Shown here piece after piece: positions 35,035 to 43,677 of a stretch of 47,551 nt of DNA. This DNA is from CAZRCZ01 sp964598765. Lineage in GTDB: Bacteria; Sumerlaeota; Sumerlaeia; MVZB01; JAJFLK01. Location of the stretch: NCBI GenBank assembly GCA_964598765.1, contig CAZRCZ010000028.1, forward strand, positions 1 to 47,551, read 5' to 3'. Position 1 is the stretch's first letter, and each line of letters begins with the position of its first letter. The position numbers and the translations under genes were made by a program. The notes beneath the pieces were generated by a model. The model did no database searches. It saw nothing but the letters and a program-made list of their open reading frames with translations, and was not told the DNA's origin.

Positions 35035-36561
35035 ATGAAGACGAACACAAAGAAGCCCAAGCCCGCTCCGGTCTGGTCTTCGGCGCGCTCGCTGGAAGAG
35101 GACGCGAAACTTTGCATCGCATACTGCGCGGGACGCGACTTAGCGGGACGCCCTCCGGCGGATGAATCGCTGATTCCCTATGATCTTCAAACCAATCGCG
35201 CACACTGCGCGATGCTTTGCCGTTGCGAAATCATTTCCGGCAAACATTTGGCCGCGATCGAACGGGGACTCCGAACGATTGAAAAAGATTGGGAGCGGGG
35301 TAATTTCAAACTTGACGCCGCCCTCGAGGACGTTCACATCAACGTCGAGCGGGCCGTCGCGTTGATCAGCGGCGAAGAAGTTGCGGGCGTGATGCACACC
35401 GCGCGAAGCCGAAACGACCAGACCGCCACCGACATCCGACTCTACCTTCGCGCCGAACTTTTGAGGACGGTCGAGTCGGTCGCCGGAACGATTCAAGCAT
35501 TGGCGCGATTCGCCAAACGCCACGCCGAGACCGTCCTGGCCGGATGGACGCATGGCCAGCCCGCGATGCCGACGACGCTCGGCCACTGGGCGGCGTCCCA
35601 CGCGCAGGCCTTGGCGCGAGACCAGCGCGCACTTTGCGGATTATGGGATTTGATCAACCAATCGCCGCTCGGCGCGGCGGCGGGATTCGGTTCCTCGTGG
35701 CCGATAGATCGCAGACTGACGGCGCAGTGGCTCGGCTTTGACGCGCCGCAAGCGAACAGTTTGGATTGCGTCTCGACGCGCTGGGAGGCCGAAGCGCGCT
35801 TTGCGTTCGCCCTTTCGATACTGATGACGCATCTATCCAGCCTCGGACAGGATTTGATTTATCTTTCGTCCCCGCCGCGGAGCCTCGTCGAATTGGACGC
35901 CGCCTTCACGACCGGCTCCTCGATCATGCCGCAAAAACGCAATCCCGATTTCGCCGAAGTGACGCGCGCGCGCGCCGCCTCGGTTCAGTCCATTGTCGCG
36001 GCCATCGGCTCGACCGGTCGCGGCGCGCTTTCGGGTTACAACCGCGATTCGCAATGGACCAAATACTGGATCATGGACGCGGTGAGCGAAGTCGGCTCGG
36101 CTCCCGCGCTTTTTGCCCGCGTGATCGAGACGCTCAAACCCAATCGGGTCGCGCTCGAGGACGCCGCGCGGGAGGAATTTATTTCGGCGGTGGATTTGGC
36201 CGATCATCTCGCCGCGACGCGGAAGATCGAATTCCGCAGGCTCTATCATCTGATCGGCGAGACGGTTCGGCGCGACCGCTCCTCGGGCCAATTCAAACTC
36301 GAAACGATTAACGCATTGCTGGCGCGGGAAGAAATTCATCCGCCGTTGACCGGCGCGGAATTGAAGGAATTCGTGGACCCCAAGCTCGCCGTCAAGCGAC
36401 GCCAAAGCCTCGGAAGCCCCGCGCCGGACCAAACGCTCCGACAGGCCGATCAACTTTTCACCGGCGCGACGGGCGATCTGCGGTGGGTCGCCCTGCGACG
36501 CGGCGTCATCGAGAAATCGCAAAAACTCTTGCGCGAGGCGATTGAGACGATGACGCGATAG
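35035..36561 (+). CDS. argH: Argininosuccinate lyase
   Basis: Fumarase/aspartase superfamily enzyme of 508 residues that splits argininosuccinate into arginine and fumarate. Signatures: ALEDVHINVERAV, MHTARSRNDQTATDIRLYLR, GWTHGQPAMPTTLGHWA, NQSPLGAAAGFGSSWPIDR and the catalytic loop TTGSSIMPQKRNPDFAEV with the conserved Ser. The N-terminus lacks the usual LWGGRF phrase, and the protein is about 40 residues longer than E. coli ArgH, so it belongs to a divergent branch. The ATG at 35035 (MKTNTKKPK) is chosen; an ATG at 35020 would add five residues. No argG is nearby. Confidence 0.92.
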   Translation: MKTNTKKPKPAPVWSSARSLEEDAKLCIAYCAGRDLAGRPPADESLIPYDLQTNRAHCAMLCRCEIISGKHLAAIERGLRTIEKDWERGNFKLDAALEDVHINVERAVALISGEEVAGVMHTARSRNDQTATDIRLYLRAELLRTVESVAGTIQALARFAKRHAETVLAGWTHGQPAMPTTLGHWAASHAQALARDQRALCGLWDLINQSPLGAAAGFGSSWPIDRRLTAQWLGFDAPQANSLDCVSTRWEAEARFAFALSILMTHLSSLGQDLIYLSSPPRSLVELDAAFTTGSSIMPQKRNPDFAEVTRARAASVQSIVAAIGSTGRGALSGYNRDSQWTKYWIMDAVSEVGSAPALFARVIETLKPNRVALEDAAREEFISAVDLADHLAATRKIEFRRLYHLIGETVRRDRSSGQFKLETINALLAREEIHPPLTGAELKEFVDPKLAVKRRQSLGSPAPDQTLRQADQLFTGATGDLRWVALRRGVIEKSQKLLREAIETMTR

Positions 36562-36569
36562 TTCATCCC

Positions 36570-36905
36570 ATGCGCTTTCGAGATCTATTTTCCGGATCAT
36601 TTGGCTCTCGCTCGCCGCTCCAAATACGGCAACTGTATCTTGCCGCGAGTGTCGGACAAAGGCGACTATGTGAATTATGTTTAGGGGGAGCGTCGGTCTG
36701 TTCCATTGTCGGCGTAATTGCTCATCTCTGGAAGGGTCAAGAATGGATTGAAGACCTTATTTTCTTCGGAGGCACTTCGGTCTTCTACTACTTTGCCGAA
36801 GCGTCACTTGTCTCTTCTCTGAAGAAAGCCCTGCCCAGCCTCATAGGGGGACTGACAGGAACGTTGATCTTCATAGCCGCTTTTGATTTTCCGGAATTCT
36901 TCTGA
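36570..36905 (+). CDS. Small hypothetical membrane protein
   Basis: Predicted protein of 111 residues starting 8 bp after argH. It shows two or three hydrophobic stretches (GASVCSIVGVIAHLW; IFFGGTSVFYYFAEASLV; GGLTGTLIFIAAFDF), suggesting a small integral membrane protein. Codons such as CTA, ATA, TTA and GGA are used more than in the neighbours and the region looks less GC-rich, which may mean recent acquisition. I do not recognise a family; a spurious frame is possible. Confidence 0.45.
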   Translation: MRFRDLFSGSFGSRSPLQIRQLYLAASVGQRRLCELCLGGASVCSIVGVIAHLWKGQEWIEDLIFFGGTSVFYYFAEASLVSSLKKALPSLIGGLTGTLIFIAAFDFPEFF

Positions 36906-37025
36906 GGGTCTGCAAAGAACTCGTCTCGACAATTCGCTTAGAGCGGACCGCCGTCTTGAAATTGTCTTGAATACGCATTTACCATCTCGCTTGTCTTCGA
37001 ACGGCCAAGGGTATTAGAATACGAC

Positions 37026-37259
37026 ATGACCATCACCGCCAAAATTCATCATGGATACACCAAGCTACCGGCAGAAGTGATTCTCCCCGATGGAACGGAG
37101 GTGGAAATCGTGGTTCCGTCAGTGCGATCGGCAGGCGAGCATATATTGGATACGGTTAGTCTCCCCACCTTCAAGGGAGACGGTCTTCATCAGGGCGTGA
37201 ATCTTGAGGCCTCTCGTGGCCTCCGCCGTCTTCTCGATTCGGCGGGTAAGCCGTCGTAA
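37026..37259 (+). CDS. Orphan antitoxin-like protein (VapB type)
   Basis: Small protein of 77 residues. The N-terminal half (ITAKIHHGYTKLPAEVILPDGTEVEIVVPS) fits a swapped-hairpin or DUF104-like DNA-binding antitoxin fold, and the C-terminal half (VSLPTFKGDGLHQGVNLEAS) resembles the toxin-wrapping tail of antitoxins found in front of PIN-domain toxins. No PIN toxin frame follows; the next gene is the convergent macro-domain gene. It may be an antitoxin whose toxin was lost or a stand-alone decoy. Confidence 0.6.
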   Translation: MTITAKIHHGYTKLPAEVILPDGTEVEIVVPSVRSAGEHILDTVSLPTFKGDGLHQGVNLEASRGLRRLLDSAGKPS

Positions 37260-37277
37260 GTCCTTCCGTCTTGACTC

Positions 37278-37309
37278 AATCTGTGCCATCCGTGAAATCT
37301 GTGGCTTCT
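37278..37309. repeat. AATCTGTG/CCGTGAAATCTGTGG periodic repeat arm
   Basis: Two AATCTGTG units flank CATCCGTG with an 11-bp period. It sits in the 75-bp gap between the antitoxin gene and the convergent macro-domain gene. Confidence 0.55.
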
Positions 37310-37334
37310 TAACAATTGATCTAAGCCGGAAGGC

Positions 37335-37913
37335 TCACGCCTTATTGGTCCCGCCGAATCGCTTCTCGAACTCGCTTCTGAAAATCGAAACCGTCTCATC
37401 GTCAATGATCGTGAACCGGATTTCCTCCAGCGATTCGACGGGATGATCTTCCAAGAAATCAATCGCCGCCTGCAGGAGAATTTCCGCGCACTGATCCTTG
37501 GGAAAACCGAAAATTCCCGAACTGATCGCCGGAAGCGCGAGACTTTGGCATTGCCGCTGGGCGGCGAGCGCGAAAGCGGAAAGCGCCGCTTGGCGGAGTT
37601 TGCGCGGCTCGTCCCCTTCGCCCCACATCGGTCCGACGGCGTGGATAATGCCGCGCGACGGAAGCTTCCCTGCACCCGTCCACGCGGCTTGGCCGACCGG
37701 AACCGGCCCGAACCGGGCGACGCATTCGGAGCTTTCGATCTGAATTTCTTGTCCCCCTCGGCGGACAATCGCCCCCGCGACTCCGCCCCCGTGCGCGAGA
37801 CGCGAATTGGCGGCATTGACGATCACGTCCACGGCTTCCAGCGTGAGGTCGCCTTGATGCAGACTGATCCTCGCGCCGCCGGAGGTGACGAAATGAGCGA
37901 GGGGGTTTCCCAT
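37335..37913 (-). CDS. Macro-domain protein (ADP-ribose / O-acetyl-ADP-ribose hydrolase type)
   Basis: Protein of 192 residues made of one macro domain. It has GDLTLEAVDVIVNAANSRLA, then HGGGVAGAIVRRGG, the two loops that hold ADP-ribose and include the catalytic Asn, and the later ALPAISSGIFGFPKDQCAEI. These place it in the MacroD/YmdB-like group that removes mono-ADP-ribose or deacetylates O-acetyl-ADP-ribose. The extended tail (HPVESLEEIRFTIIDDETVS) is typical. No ADP-ribosyltransferase is visible in the window. Confidence 0.92.
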   Translation of the reverse strand: MGNPLAHFVTSGGARISLHQGDLTLEAVDVIVNAANSRLAHGGGVAGAIVRRGGQEIQIESSECVARFGPVPVGQAAWTGAGKLPSRGIIHAVGPMWGEGDEPRKLRQAALSAFALAAQRQCQSLALPAISSGIFGFPKDQCAEILLQAAIDFLEDHPVESLEEIRFTIIDDETVSIFRSEFEKRFGGTNKA

Positions 37914-37943
37914 GATGCAGGGATCCCAACGAAACGTTCGGGA

Positions 37944-38504
37944 TCAGGGCAACTGAACGGCGCTGGCGACGACGGTCGTCCAAAGGCCGTCCTTGTGCCC
38001 TCGGGCCGTCTCGGTGACGTTGATCGTGCGAACGATCTTCTTGCTGATCTTCCAGATTTCCTTCCGCTCGTCCCACGACTTTTCCTGATTGAATTCCAGT
38101 CCCAAGGTCGTGGCAAGCATCTGCGCGGCCAGATCCTCGGCGAACTCCCCGGCCTTGTGGTCAGTTTCGCCGTAGCTATGGTGCTCCGAGATGTAGCCGT
38201 GCACGTTGTTGTCCTCGGGAATCGCCAGCCCGACGGCGGACGCGATTTGGCGTCCCGGCTCGTTGGTGGCGCATTCGCTCAGAACGACGTAGGTGATCGC
38301 TCCGGCGTTCAGTTCCTCAAGCCCGTCTATGGACTTGATCAGTTTGCAATGCGGCGGATAAATGCTGGAGACGCGCACGAGGTTCAGATGCGCGATGCCC
38401 GCGTCGCGCAGGGCCATTTCGAAGCTCACGAGCTTGGTGGTCGCAATTCCCTTGCCCTTGGTCAGGAAAATGCGTCTTGGCGTAAAACCATGAATGATGT
38501 TCAA
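37944..38504 (-). CDS. pdaD: Pyruvoyl-dependent arginine decarboxylase
   Basis: Converts arginine to agmatine and CO2, the first step of one polyamine route. With a TTG start at 38504 the protein has 186 residues: RRIFLTKGKG, LVSFEMALRDAGIAHLNLV, the self-cleavage pair Ser46-Ser47 in RVSSIYPPHC (Ser47 becomes the pyruvoyl group), ECATNEPGRQIASAVGLAIP, VHGYISEHHSYGETD, then EDLAAQMLATTLG and GLWTTVVASAVQL. The TTG is preferred because AGGAAGAG lies 8 nt upstream and the family starts close to RRIFLTKG; a 29-residue extension to 38591 has unrelated sequence. Proximity to argH and ArgZ means this genome can dispose of arginine in at least two ways. Confidence 0.92.
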   Translation of the reverse strand: MNIIHGFTPRRIFLTKGKGIATTKLVSFEMALRDAGIAHLNLVRVSSIYPPHCKLIKSIDGLEELNAGAITYVVLSECATNEPGRQIASAVGLAIPEDNNVHGYISEHHSYGETDHKAGEFAEDLAAQMLATTLGLEFNQEKSWDERKEIWKISKKIVRTINVTETARGHKDGLWTTVVASAVQLP

Positions 38505-38512
38505 CTCCGGAT

Positions 38513-38520
38513 CTCTTCCT
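38513..38520 (-). promoter_or_regulatory. Ribosome-binding site supporting a TTG start for pdaD
   Basis: AGGAAGAG on the minus strand, 8 nt before the TTG at 38504. This is the only good Shine-Dalgarno near the conserved N-terminus. Confidence 0.6.
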
Positions 38521-38597
38521 TTTGCGTTGGAATACAGGGGCGCAAAGCCCGAATTTGTGCGTTCAATACAACCACGCGGCAAATTACGCAACTGGAA

Positions 38598-39530
38598 TTA
38601 TGCGTTTTTGCCCCGAAAAAATTCAATCGTCCTTTTCAATCCCTCCTCCAGCGGAACTTTCGGCTCCCATCCCAGCCGCGTTCGCGCCTTGGTGATGTCG
38701 GGCCGCCGGGTCTTGGGATCGTCCACCGGAAGCTCCTTGTGAACGACTTTGGACGAACTGCCCGAAAGTTTAATGATCAGGTCGGCAAGCTCCGCAATGG
38801 TTCGTTCGTATTCCGTGCCGATGTTGACCGGCTCCTTTTCATCCGAGAGAAGAAGGCGGTAAATCCCGTCCACCAGATCGCTCATGAAGCAGAACGAGCG
38901 CGTCTGGCGCCCCTCGCCGTAGATCGTCAAGGGTTCGCCGCGCAGGGCTTGGTCAATGAAATTCGGAACGACGCGCCCATCCTTCAACCGCATTCGGGGA
39001 CCGTAGGTGTTGAAGATGCGAATGATGCGCGTTTCCATGTGATGGTAGCGTTGATAAGCCATCGTGATCGCCTCGGCGAAGCGTTTGGCTTCGTCGTAAA
39101 CCCCGCGCGGACCGATGGGATTGACGTGTCCCCAATACGATTCGGGTTGGGGATGAATTTCCGGATCGCCGTAAACCTCGGAAGTTGACGCCAAAAGGTA
39201 TCGCGCTTTTTTTTCTCGCGCCAGCCCCAGCGTCTTGTGGGTTCCGAGCGATCCGACTTTCAGCGTTTGAATCGGCAGGGCGAGATAATCCACGGGCGAA
39301 GCCGGAGAGGCAAAATGCAGGACGTAATCCACCGGTCCCTTGATGTCCAGAAACTCCGTCACGTCCTGCTTGATGAATGAAAATTTGTCCGAGCGGATGT
39401 GTTCGATGTTGGAAACCGAGCCGGTGACGAGATTGTCAACGGCGATGACTTCATGTCCCTCGCTTAGAAATCGTTCGCAAAGATGCGAGCCGAGGAATCC
39501 GGCTCCGCCGGTGACGACAGTGCGTGGCAT
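38598..39530 (-). CDS. uxs: UDP-glucuronate decarboxylase (UDP-xylose synthase)
   Basis: Extended short-chain dehydrogenase of 310 residues that converts UDP-glucuronate to UDP-xylose with bound NAD. Motifs: VTGGAGFLGSHLCER (Rossmann loop), VDYVLHFASPASPVDY, YLLASTSEVYGDPEIHPQ, the active-site YDEAKRFAE (Tyr-x3-Lys), then RIIRIFNTYGPRMRLKDGRV and YGEGRQTRSFCFMSDLVDGI. The HFASPASP and YDEAKR phrases set it apart from dTDP-glucose dehydratase. It probably supplies UDP-xylose for glycans made by the polytopic transferases in the window. Confidence 0.93.
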   Translation of the reverse strand: MPRTVVTGGAGFLGSHLCERFLSEGHEVIAVDNLVTGSVSNIEHIRSDKFSFIKQDVTEFLDIKGPVDYVLHFASPASPVDYLALPIQTLKVGSLGTHKTLGLAREKKARYLLASTSEVYGDPEIHPQPESYWGHVNPIGPRGVYDEAKRFAEAITMAYQRYHHMETRIIRIFNTYGPRMRLKDGRVVPNFIDQALRGEPLTIYGEGRQTRSFCFMSDLVDGIYRLLLSDEKEPVNIGTEYERTIAELADLIIKLSGSSSKVVHKELPVDDPKTRRPDITKARTRLGWEPKVPLEEGLKRTIEFFRGKNA

Positions 39531-39604
39531 GAATCGCTTCCGTCAGGAGACGCCCCGTGCGGGCGGCTCTGCCTTTCCGTGGTTGAACACCGGTTGGCTT
39601 CCGT

Positions 39605-41140
39605 TCAGGACTTGATCTTTTGCTGGACGGCCAGCGTCATGCGAAGGTATTTCATGCCCTCTTCGAGTTGAATGTCATGAAATTCCGGGGCTTCTTTCTT
39701 GGCCCCGCTCAAGGCGGGCAATTTCGGCATGGGGGGTTTGGCCTCACCGGTGGGTTTCTCATCCGATTTGCCGTTAGGTTCGGTCTTCTTGGATTCCTCT
39801 CCCTCGGGTTTGTCGTCTTTTTTCTTTTCGTCTTTCTTCGCGTCTCCGGCAGGCGCGGCGGGCTTCGCTTCCTTTGACGAATTTTCCGATTCGGTGTCCG
39901 AAAGTCTCGACATATCGGGATCGCCGATCATTCCGTGGCGCGCTAGATCGCGTTGTTGTTCGCGGGTGAGGGCGACCTCGAAATCGGGCGTGATGCCGAT
40001 CTTGTGAATTTTCCTTCCGGACGGCGTGTAATACAAAGCCGTCGTCAAACGAAGTCCGCTCAGACGAGGCTCGCCGTTTTCCGATCGCTCCAAGGTGTGT
40101 TTCAGATAGCTAATGGTCTGAACCGATCCCTTGCCGAAGGTTTTCTCCCCTGCGGGCCCGACGATGAAACCGCGCTTGGTGTCCTGCATGGCTCCGGCGA
40201 AAATCTCCGACGCCGAGGCGGTGAGGCGATTGACCAAAATCACCATCGGGACTTCGCAGATCGGATCGGACTTGGAATAAAACTCCTTGTTGTTGTCATC
40301 GTTGCGCCCCTTGGTTGAGACGACCAGTTGGTTTTTGGGAAGAAAGTAACCGCAAATATCCACGGCCTTGTCCAGCAGTCCGCCGCTGTCATACCGCAGG
40401 TCCACGATGATCCCCTTGATGGTTTGTTTCTTGAAATCCAGCAGGGCGTTTTTGACTTCGTTCGCGGTTCCCTCGGAGAAACTGCGAATCCGCAGGTAGC
40501 CGATTTCATTGTCGAATACTTTCGAGTAAACGCTTTGGACGTGAATGATTTCCCGGACCAAGGTGAAATCCATCAGGTCGGTTTTGCCCTCCCGGAAAAC
40601 CTTCACCTTCACTTCGGATCCCGCCGGACCCGTCAATTTTTTTACTGCTTCCAGAAGGGTGATGCCGTCGGTGGATTTGCCATCAATCTCGACGATGCGG
40701 TCCCACGGTTCCAATCCCGCCTTGGCCGCCGGCGAGCCGGGCATCGGAGCCAGAACGGTCAGCACCCCTTGTTCCAAAGTGATGTTGAGGCCGACGCCTG
40801 AAAATTCCCCCTCGGTGTCCTTCTCAAGTTGGGAAAGCGAATCGGGAGTGAGCCATTGGCTGTGCGGATCGTCCAACGCGGCAAACATGCCGTGAACCGC
40901 CCCTTCAAAAAGTTTCTTGCTGTCCACCTCGTTGACGTAGCGGTCTTGAATCGTCGAATAAACTTCGCTGAAAAGTTGGGCGAACTCGTAAAATTCCCCC
41001 TCGTATTTGCGCTGTTTCTCCATCGCCGAGATGCGGGATGGCATTTTGCCGAATAGCAGAAAAACCCCCATGGCCACCATCGCCCCCATGAGTCCGACGC
41101 GCTCGACATAGGCCCGCATGTTTTTTGATTTCTTATTCAA
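39605..41140 (-). CDS. ctpA: C-terminal processing protease (S41, CtpA/Prc-like)
   Basis: Periplasmic serine protease of about 511 residues. An N-terminal anchor (VGLMGAMVAMGVFLLFG) is followed by a helical cap, a PDZ domain (SGVGLNITLEQGVLTVLAPM; AAKAGLEPWDRIVEIDGKS) and the S41 domain. The likely Ser-Lys dyad is Ser309 in RLTASASEIFAGAMQD and Lys337 in GEKTFGKGSVQ; GIIVDLRYDSGGLLDKAVDI lies between. Residues 415-480 are a charged Lys/Glu/Pro/Asp linker before a short conserved-looking tail (EFHDIQLEEGMKYL). The TTG at 41140 is chosen because GAGGAGGAG sits 7 nt upstream; ATG at 41119 would lose the spacing. Confidence 0.93.
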   Translation of the reverse strand: MNKKSKNMRAYVERVGLMGAMVAMGVFLLFGKMPSRISAMEKQRKYEGEFYEFAQLFSEVYSTIQDRYVNEVDSKKLFEGAVHGMFAALDDPHSQWLTPDSLSQLEKDTEGEFSGVGLNITLEQGVLTVLAPMPGSPAAKAGLEPWDRIVEIDGKSTDGITLLEAVKKLTGPAGSEVKVKVFREGKTDLMDFTLVREIIHVQSVYSKVFDNEIGYLRIRSFSEGTANEVKNALLDFKKQTIKGIIVDLRYDSGGLLDKAVDICGYFLPKNQLVVSTKGRNDDNNKEFYSKSDPICEVPMVILVNRLTASASEIFAGAMQDTKRGFIVGPAGEKTFGKGSVQTISYLKHTLERSENGEPRLSGLRLTTALYYTPSGRKIHKIGITPDFEVALTREQQRDLARHGMIGDPDMSRLSDTESENSSKEAKPAAPAGDAKKDEKKKDDKPEGEESKKTEPNGKSDEKPTGEAKPPMPKLPALSGAKKEAPEFHDIQLEEGMKYLRMTLAVQQKIKS

Positions 41141-41147
41141 GGGAAAA

Positions 41148-41156
41148 CTCCTCCTC
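41148..41156 (-). promoter_or_regulatory. Strong ribosome-binding site deciding a TTG start for ctpA
   Basis: GAGGAGGAG on the minus strand, 7 nt before the TTG at 41140. Confidence 0.75.
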
Positions 41157-41195
41157 GACTTTGCGACGGTTTTCCACCGCAACGCCCGCTTAATT

Positions 41196-41225
41196 ATTCT
41201 ACACGACCCCTTTTCCCGAAAGCAA
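41196..41225 (-). promoter_or_regulatory. Candidate sigma-70 promoter for ctpA
   Basis: On the minus strand, TTGCTT (41225-41220) and TAGAAT (41201-41196) are separated by 18 bp, matching the -35 and -10 consensus at four and five of six positions. Transcription would start near 41190, giving a 50-nt leader. Confidence 0.5.
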
Positions 41226-41288
41226 CGACGGATCGGCGATTAGGCGCGACCCTCCTTAAAGAAAGGACCGGTGAACTTGAATTATTCC

Positions 41289-43640
41289 TTAGCGATTGGC
41301 CAGCACACCCGGAATCGGCGGAAGCTGATCGGGGGGTTTGAGGCGACCCATGTGGACGTCCATCCCCCCGAGCCAATTCCATTGGTACGGTCCATTGTCC
41401 TTTGAAAGTTCCTCATTGCGAAGGAAGTAAAGGACCAGAAATTTCATCCATTCCCCTTTGCACGTCTGCTTCTTGATCTTGAGATCGTCGCTCAAACTTT
41501 CGTCGGAACGCAGTAGGAGCCAGATTTTCTTCATGCTTTGCCAGTCCAGCGCAACCGGCGTGAAAAAATGGCGATAGCGCACCCGCGCCCAATCGTAGCG
41601 GGACGCGAACTTCGGCGGCGGTTTGGTTTCATTGAAAACGTCGGTCTCAAAGATCACGAATTCCGCTTCCTTCGACGTCCCCGGCGGATCGCGCATGTTA
41701 ACCATAATGCGCGCTTCATTGTCCTGATCGGCCAGTTTGCGCGCGTCCCAATTGGAATTGAGAATGCGGATGTTCTTGTAATTTCGCAGGCTCCAGTTCA
41801 GAGGCCACCCGGGTTGTCCGCCGTGAGCGATGGGAGTCTCAAGTCCTTGATATTGCTCCCGGCAGACGTGCTCGATGTAATTGATCGAGGCGAAAAAGAA
41901 AGGATGCGAGGATGAAAAGCTGTGCCGCTCCAACGGCGAGCCGGGCTGAAAAAGACACGACTCGATCTGAATCCGAAGGGTCCATCCCAGACTGATTACC
42001 GTGAGCAACAAGATCGCGGCACGGGCGAAGCCGAGACGGGGTCGGGACGGAGCGTTGGGAACCGACGGCGCGGGGCGTCCTGCGGGTTTGCCCCGCATCG
42101 GTCTCATACGGACCGAATCATTGGGCGCGGACGGAGATCGCGGGACCGGCTTGAAAAGCGCCTTCCAAGAGAATCCGTCGAATCGTTTTCTCAAAAGCTG
42201 ATCGGCGTAGAAACCGCAGGAAATCATGAGGGGCAGGACGACGTGCGCCGTGACCCACGGAACTTTTTCCCCTGCGTAGCCGAACGCCATGAGACTCCCC
42301 ATCGTCCAATAGTCCGTGAACGAAAAAAAGACCCGCCCCTCGTCCAGATGCTTCCATCCGACGACGCAAACCACGAACAACATTTGGACGAACATCCAAA
42401 GATGAAGTCCCAGCTCCATGTGGATCTTGTTGAAATTTCCGTTTTGCGCGGGGGTCGGTCCGGCCAGCGGCAAATTCCAGAGGGAGATATAGCTGTGCTC
42501 AGGCGAATTGAGCGGCCAAGAGTCGGGCATGACCCACGCTTGTTTGATCGGCAAATAGTGCGCGGGAACAAGCAGGATGAGATAGCTTCCGATCAGCCAA
42601 ATCCAAAAGAGAATCCGGCGTTTCGCGCGAGTGGGACTCGGAGCCGTCGGCCACATTTCCTTGATGAGGCAAACGACCCAAAAGATGATGAACGGCGGCT
42701 CGTAAATGAGCAAGTGCATCCAATAAAAATGAAACGGCCCGACGATCCGATGCTCCTTGTTTTGACTTTGCCAATACTGAACCGCTTCCAACTGACCGAA
42801 CCAATGCTTCATGTATTCCTTGTGAAAGAACGAGGTGTGCATGATAACGGATAAAAACTCGCCCACCGCGCCCGCGATCAATATCACCCACCAATCGCGC
42901 TTGAAGGCGTAAATGATCTCACTCACGATGGGAATTTTTCTGCGGTCCTTCTTCCGAACAAACGTGTGAATGACGCATCCCAGCGCAAACGTGAGAACAA
43001 AGAAGAAATAGATCACGTAAGTTTCATGCAGGAAACTGGCGATCACGCAAAGAAAAGTCAGCCACGCCAGCGTCCATCGGCTTCGGCTTTTGGAATATCG
43101 CCAACCGACGCAGGCCAGATAAATATAAAGCATGATCATCAGCATGTCGGGACGGATGAAACGCGAGACGTAGGTGAAGGAGGGAGAAATCCCCAGACCG
43201 ATGATCGCCAGCCACGCGACGCGGGTCCCCAGCGTTTCGCGCATCCGGTAAATCACCCACATCGCACCCAGACCGCAAACGCTGTCCAAGAGGCGCATCG
43301 TGTAATCGTTGTCTCCGAAAATTCGGAAGACGACCGCGACGGCCCATTCCAAAATTGGTCCGTGCATGAGCGGGTCGTAATCGTAGCCGCGCGAGGCGAC
43401 GATCCAATTCCAAGGATTCAGCGTTGCCGCGCCATGCGGCATTTTTTCATAAATGAGCCACGAGAAATAAGCGAACATCCCCTCGTCGTGCTGAACCGGC
43501 TTCAGCCCGAGGTTCCACAGGTGCATGAAAAGCGCGTAGCCGATGAAGAGGAGAGCCAGAAGGGGCTTGGGAGCAAACCATTTCCTCCAATCAATTCCCG
43601 CGCGTGTCGGGGGAGGAGTTGGAGAAGTTGCTTCCGGCAT
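41289..43640 (-). CDS. Agl23/TIGR03663-like polytopic glycosyltransferase
   Basis: Membrane protein of 783 residues with at least ten hydrophobic helices. The first periplasmic loop carries LGLKPVQHDEGMFAYFSWLI, whose His-Asp-Glu follows the GT-C/GT39 catalytic pattern, then YDYDPLMHGPILEWAVAVVF, YTMRLLDSVCGLGAMWVIYR and SPSFTYVSRFIRPDMLMIM. These phrases match the TIGR03663 group near archaeal Agl23. The N-terminus is Pro/Thr-rich and cytosolic; a central insertion (FDGFSWKALFKPVPRSPSAP) and a 200-residue soluble tail (LESCLFQPG to the end) are probably periplasmic. It likely transfers a lipid-linked sugar; the acceptor is unknown. Confidence 0.82.
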   Translation of the reverse strand: MPEATSPTPPPTRAGIDWRKWFAPKPLLALLFIGYALFMHLWNLGLKPVQHDEGMFAYFSWLIYEKMPHGAATLNPWNWIVASRGYDYDPLMHGPILEWAVAVVFRIFGDNDYTMRLLDSVCGLGAMWVIYRMRETLGTRVAWLAIIGLGISPSFTYVSRFIRPDMLMIMLYIYLACVGWRYSKSRSRWTLAWLTFLCVIASFLHETYVIYFFFVLTFALGCVIHTFVRKKDRRKIPIVSEIIYAFKRDWWVILIAGAVGEFLSVIMHTSFFHKEYMKHWFGQLEAVQYWQSQNKEHRIVGPFHFYWMHLLIYEPPFIIFWVVCLIKEMWPTAPSPTRAKRRILFWIWLIGSYLILLVPAHYLPIKQAWVMPDSWPLNSPEHSYISLWNLPLAGPTPAQNGNFNKIHMELGLHLWMFVQMLFVVCVVGWKHLDEGRVFFSFTDYWTMGSLMAFGYAGEKVPWVTAHVVLPLMISCGFYADQLLRKRFDGFSWKALFKPVPRSPSAPNDSVRMRPMRGKPAGRPAPSVPNAPSRPRLGFARAAILLLTVISLGWTLRIQIESCLFQPGSPLERHSFSSSHPFFFASINYIEHVCREQYQGLETPIAHGGQPGWPLNWSLRNYKNIRILNSNWDARKLADQDNEARIMVNMRDPPGTSKEAEFVIFETDVFNETKPPPKFASRYDWARVRYRHFFTPVALDWQSMKKIWLLLRSDESLSDDLKIKKQTCKGEWMKFLVLYFLRNEELSKDNGPYQWNWLGGMDVHMGRLKPPDQLPPIPGVLANR

Positions 43641-43677
43641 CTTCGCTGGGGTTCGCGGAAATTAGGGCCGATCCGAA

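Noticed and set aside
37443..39188. Long open frame on the plus strand (581 codons)
   Set aside because: Antisense to the macro-domain, pdaD and uxs genes, whose minus-strand products match known families; composition is typical of shadow frames in GC-rich DNA.
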